From positions 102,008-166,007 of the forward strand of contig JBGCEH010000014.1 of assembly GCA_045106195.1 (NCBI GenBank): a stretch of DNA of 64,000 bases. Direction: 5' to 3'. The first letter of the stretch is position 1. The number at the start of each line of letters is the position of its first letter. The notes under the pieces were generated by a model, which saw only the letters and a list, made by a program, of their open reading frames with translations, made no database searches and was not told the origin of the DNA. Both the position numbers and the translations under genes were made by a program. Source of the stretch: Granulosicoccus sp045106195 (GTDB lineage Bacteria; Pseudomonadota; Gammaproteobacteria; Granulosicoccales; Granulosicoccaceae). Of the stretch, positions 63,636 to 64,000 are shown piece after piece.

Positions 63636-64000
63636 CGGGTTTATACCGAATGGCACTTACTTATAGATAATACCCGACAGTTTTCCACACGGACGCGGGG
63701 TACAGGAATTATCGCCAACTGACCCCCTTATTTATAATGATGACGAACTAAGTCAGTAACTTTCAGTTTGAACCTGAATCTGGCTTGACCGCATTGTCTA
63801 CATAATCGTTAATTTGCATGTGGTTCGGGTAGCCTGTCGCAATGCGCACGGAAAGCTTGAATTAACGTTGTCGGGTATTGCCACGCAACCTCTGGTCAGT
63901 CGGCTCTACACATTTATTCAAGGCGATGTAAGATCTGATGCTTTCGTAATATTCACGGAATTTGTTATGCTGGACTGTGTAAACGATGCGAACATTCGAC
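63636..64000. other. Intergenic stretch with a possible 5' part of an unidentified gene
   Basis: I see no confident gene here. A plus-strand frame is open from 63778 to the window end; TTG at 63814 or GTG at 63820 could start it, giving at least 60 residues (opening VVRVACRNAHGKLELTLSG) with no recognised family. An 11-base inverted repeat (AATACCCGACA at 63669-63679 and TGTCGGGTATT at 63869-63879) brackets part of the region. Confidence 0.3.

Noticed and set aside
19350..63656. Shared 12-mer ACCGAATGGCAC at 19350-19361 and 63645-63656
   Set aside because: Repeated 12-mers are expected many times by chance in 64 kb, and flanks do not match, so it is not an element.
63669..63879. 11-base inverted repeat considered as insertion-sequence ends
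   Set aside because: No transposase lies between the arms, no target-site duplication was seen, and such pairs within 200 bases occur by chance a few times in 64 kb.
1..64000. Search for tRNA, rRNA, CRISPR arrays, prophage and insertion sequences
   Set aside because: No tRNA-like cloverleaf, rRNA stretch, regularly spaced repeats, integrase or transposase could be recognised by eye.

Overview
The window is a chromosomal segment of a Gram-negative bacterium, most likely a free-living, possibly marine gammaproteobacterium. This rests on conserved gene orders: rhodanese-grxC-secB; proA-nadD-rsfS-rlmH-maf-rng-yhdP; purM-purN with DUF2066 and hda; plus DarP, DUF2069 and an MSHA/type II secretion type machine. 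Genes are dense, often with 4-bp start/stop overlaps (ATGA, GTGA, TTGA). I saw no rRNA, tRNA, CRISPR array, insertion sequence or prophage.

Layout. 1-3.2 kb: a phosphonate/phosphite ABC importer (phnD cut by the window edge, phnC, two phnE). 3.4-6.4 kb: an O-antigen ligase-like membrane protein with an acidic tail, and a cysteine-desulfurase-like enzyme. 6.5-15.5 kb, minus strand: transporters (LysE, AEC, UMF1-type MFS), a PqiA-like protein, a CAP-domain lipoprotein, and a YbbA/YbbP-like ABC exporter. 15.5-20.5 kb: cytochrome b561, a di-haem cytochrome c, a K+/H+ antiporter, then rhodanese, grxC, secB, trmL. 20.7-31.0 kb: a compact nine-gene type IV filament operon. 31.1-43.7 kb: an S41 protease lipoprotein, tatD, then the proA to yhdP housekeeping run ending in a DUF4344 metallopeptidase. 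43.8-50.2 kb: mixed enzymes (GFA, SDR, enolase superfamily), a predicted propeller lipoprotein coupled to darP, an unknown outer-membrane protein and DUF3108. 50.4-55.4 kb: purN, purM, DUF2066, hda, DUF2069, wrbA. 55.6-57.4 kb: an orphan second GspE/PilB-type ATPase. 57.6-63.6 kb: a urate-degradation cluster.

How the genes work together. The filament operon encodes an ExeA/MshM-like ATPase, a secretin, an assembly ATPase, the platform protein, a fused PilM/PilN-like protein, PilO-like and PilP-like proteins, and two large cysteine-rich pilin-like proteins. It lacks a small major pilin, a prepilin peptidase and a retraction ATPase, and its order (M-L-E-G-I-J-K then pilins) differs from the classical MSHA locus. 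This is the best candidate for an under-described system. The urate cluster imports urate or xanthine (NCS2), oxidises urate (PuuD with its own cytochrome c), decarboxylates OHCU and opens allantoin (a fused OHCU decarboxylase-PuuE protein), and deaminates ureidoglycine (AllE). A GntR/FCD regulator ends it; three TGT-NN-ACA motifs upstream of the transporter and between puuE and puuD are plausible operators. HIU hydrolase and allantoate hydrolysis are not in the window.

Several convergent gene pairs end in long perfect hairpins without a U-tract. A 35-bp tandem duplication copies the end of the enolase-superfamily gene. All functions are inferred from motifs, lengths and context; no database search was run.
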